From NCBI GenBank assembly GCA_002506255.1, contig DAXF01000012.1, forward strand, positions 1-15,124: a stretch of DNA of 15,124 nucleotides, read 5' to 3'. Positions within the stretch are counted from its first letter, which is position 1. Each line of letters begins with the position of its first letter. The notes beneath the pieces were generated by a model, which was given only the letters and a program-made list of their open reading frames with translations, did no database searches and was not told the origin of the DNA. Shown here piece by piece: positions 13,710 to 15,124 of the stretch. This DNA comes from Methanomassiliicoccaceae archaeon UBA367 (GTDB lineage: Archaea > Thermoplasmatota > Thermoplasmata > Methanomassiliicoccales > Methanomethylophilaceae). The position numbers were made by a program, and so were the translations under genes.

Positions 13710-15109
13710 TCATAATTCTCTCTTAGGTCAACTATCTTCTTCGCCTTGGCGGAGTACTCCATGGAGCCTACGTCTACGAATTTGACTCTGGGTCTTTCGA
13801 TGAGATCCTCAGCGATCCCGTCAGATACCTCCCTCACCGAGGAGACCAGAGAGATTATTCTCTCTTCCAGATCACTGCTGGGCGCAGGAGTCTCCACTTC
13901 AAAGGTGAGAACGTCCCTGTAGTTCTCCTTGGTTATCTTCAGCTGATATTCCACAACATCATTCTCCTTGAACAGGACCTCGTCGAACAGCAGAGGATAC
14001 ACCTTGTATCCCATGCCTACTTTTGACTGCATATCGATCCTTCCATGGGGCTTGTTCAGCTTCTTATTGAAAGACATTCCGCAATCACAGGGCGGGTCCT
14101 GCATGGACACCAGATCATTAGTGCGATATCTTAGGAGAACCGTTCCCTGAGAATTCAGACCCGATACCACCAGCTCCCCTTCCTGTCCTGCCGGCACATG
14201 CTTTCCCGTCTCGGGATCGATGACCTCGAAGAGTATGTTCGCCTCATCCGTATGCAGGCCGTCCTGCTCATCGCATTCCACGGCGCAAGCAAGTCCCATC
14301 TCCGTCATCCCCCATACGTCCAGAGCCTTGCATCCCCACGCTTCCTCCAAGGCTTGCCTGACGCTCTCCGACAAAGGCTCAGAGGTGGATATTATCTTCT
14401 TTATGCCCAAAGTCTTGAGGTCTGTCTCCTTTCCCATGAGGGTGGTGACCCTGTAGATGAATGACGGAAGGCCGATTATGTGAGTGGACCCTGCCTCTTT
14501 CATGACCTTCATCTGCACTGCTATGTCTGTATCCGAGCACGTGGATGATCCGTAGCCAAGAACTTTACATGCGGCGGACATCATAAGGCTGGGATCCCAG
14601 GCTGAGACTGTAGGGAACATTATGTGAAGGGAATCGCCCTTACTCATCCCTATATTGGAAAGAGCGGATGCTATTATGTCCACCTTGCTCACGAGGTCGC
14701 CGGATGTGAATCCTATGGTCTTCCTGCGTCCTGACGTGCCTGTGGTCGTGAATTCCCTCGCGAGCTTGGTGACTGATACTGCGCAAAAGGAATACGGCTT
14801 CTCCGCCAAATCATGGGAGTATGTGAACGGTACCTTCTCGAGATCTTCATACGTCCTTATGTCCTCGGGTCTTATCCCTGCGTCCTTGTACAAGTCCTTA
14901 TAATGTGGCGCCTCCGCCTCCGCGTACTTCATCTGCTCCCTGAATCTCAGGAGCTGATACTCTTCGAATTCCTCTCTGCTTATCGTGTCCGTCCTTTCGG
15001 ACGCCTGAAGCCTGAAACCGCTTTTCTTCAATGTCTCCCTGGCCTTGATGGCCATCCACCCCTCTAGAGGATTCTCGCAGTCCTTCGGTACCTTCCTCGA
15101 CAGGAGCAT
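13706..15109 (-). CDS. AMP-forming acyl-CoA ligase, phenylacetate-CoA ligase / coenzyme F390 synthetase family
   Basis: This adenylate-forming enzyme activates a carboxylic acid (or, in F390 synthetases, modifies coenzyme F420) with ATP. The ATP loop is TTTGTSGRRK (121-130), followed by DVWGMTEMG (264-272), YRTNDL (328-333) and GRID (356-359). The C-terminal lid carries EYSAKAKK (451-458), with K455 in the catalytic-lysine position. C279 and H286 in ECDEQDGLH together with C341 and C343 (CDCG) match the zinc site known in PaaK-type enzymes. At 467 residues it is longer than the usual 430-435 because of about 40 extra N-terminal residues. ATG at 15109 is the first start visible, but the frame stays open to the window edge, so the true start may lie outside; ATG at 15055 would give 449 residues. 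The stop is TAG. Substrate unknown. Confidence 0.87.
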   Translation of the reverse strand: MLLSRKVPKDCENPLEGWMAIKARETLKKSGFRLQASERTDTISREEFEEYQLLRFREQMKYAEAEAPHYKDLYKDAGIRPEDIRTYEDLEKVPFTYSHDLAEKPYSFCAVSVTKLAREFTTTGTSGRRKTIGFTSGDLVSKVDIIASALSNIGMSKGDSLHIMFPTVSAWDPSLMMSAACKVLGYGSSTCSDTDIAVQMKVMKEAGSTHIIGLPSFIYRVTTLMGKETDLKTLGIKKIISTSEPLSESVRQALEEAWGCKALDVWGMTEMGLACAVECDEQDGLHTDEANILFEVIDPETGKHVPAGQEGELVVSGLNSQGTVLLRYRTNDLVSMQDPPCDCGMSFNKKLNKPHGRIDMQSKVGMGYKVYPLLFDEVLFKENDVVEYQLKITKENYRDVLTFEVETPAPSSDLEERIISLVSSVREVSDGIAEDLIERPRVKFVDVGSMEYSAKAKKIVDLRENYD

Positions 15110-15124
15110 GCGCCTTACGAAAAA

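Noticed and set aside
1..15124. CRISPR arrays, tRNA or rRNA genes, insertion sequences, phage or toxin-antitoxin genes
   Set aside because: No regularly spaced repeats, no tRNA-like cloverleaf with conserved TTC loop, and no transposase, integrase or toxin motifs were seen on either strand.

Overview
This window is from an archaeon. It carries both dedicated enzymes of archaeal ether-lipid assembly (GGGP synthase and DGGGP synthase), the recombinase RadA, a class I archaeal CCA-adding enzyme, the archaeal tRNA G10 methyltransferase and a methanogen-type 5'-deoxyadenosine/SAH/MTA deaminase. Several starts have a TATA-like box about 22-28 nt upstream and no Shine-Dalgarno, as expected for leaderless archaeal transcripts. 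The many zinc-ribbon membrane proteins, the RadA P-loop variant and an FmdE-domain protein outside any formylmethanofuran dehydrogenase cluster make me suspect a Thermoplasmata-lineage methanogen (Methanomassiliicoccales-like). That placement is inference, not proof.

Layout. Positions 1-1892 (+): the 3' part of an FAD-dependent fumarate-reductase/ketosteroid-dehydrogenase-type flavoprotein, overlapped by 4 nt by a double-CDGSH iron-sulfur protein; this is a probable redox pair. Positions 1941-5687 (-): a zinc-ribbon/two-TM protein, a Sel1-repeat protein, an FmdE-domain protein and the deaminase, the last two translationally coupled. Positions 5762-7343 (+): a metallo-beta-lactamase-fold hydrolase and a zinc-ribbon single-pass membrane protein. 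Positions 7340-8311 (-): a zinc-ribbon membrane-anchored transglutaminase-like protein whose stop codon overlaps that of its convergent neighbour. Positions 8368-9696 (+): cca. Positions 9698-10054 (-): a small three-TM protein. Positions 10180-13709 (+): radA, trmG10, then DGGGP synthase and GGGP synthase with a 4-nt overlap. Positions 13706-15109 (-): a PaaK/F390-synthetase-type adenylate-forming ligase.

The window is almost wholly coding and no gene-free stretch exceeds 300 bases (the longest is about 160). I saw no tRNA, rRNA, CRISPR array, transposase or phage gene. It reads as mostly core genome with a few lineage-specific membrane and scaffold genes. I found no clear new multi-gene system. 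The most unusual items are a hairpin with a U-tract at the radA/trmG10 junction that encloses the GTG start of trmG10, a three-armed inverted-repeat structure between the first two convergent genes, the coupled deaminase-FmdE pair, and the flavoprotein-CDGSH pair.
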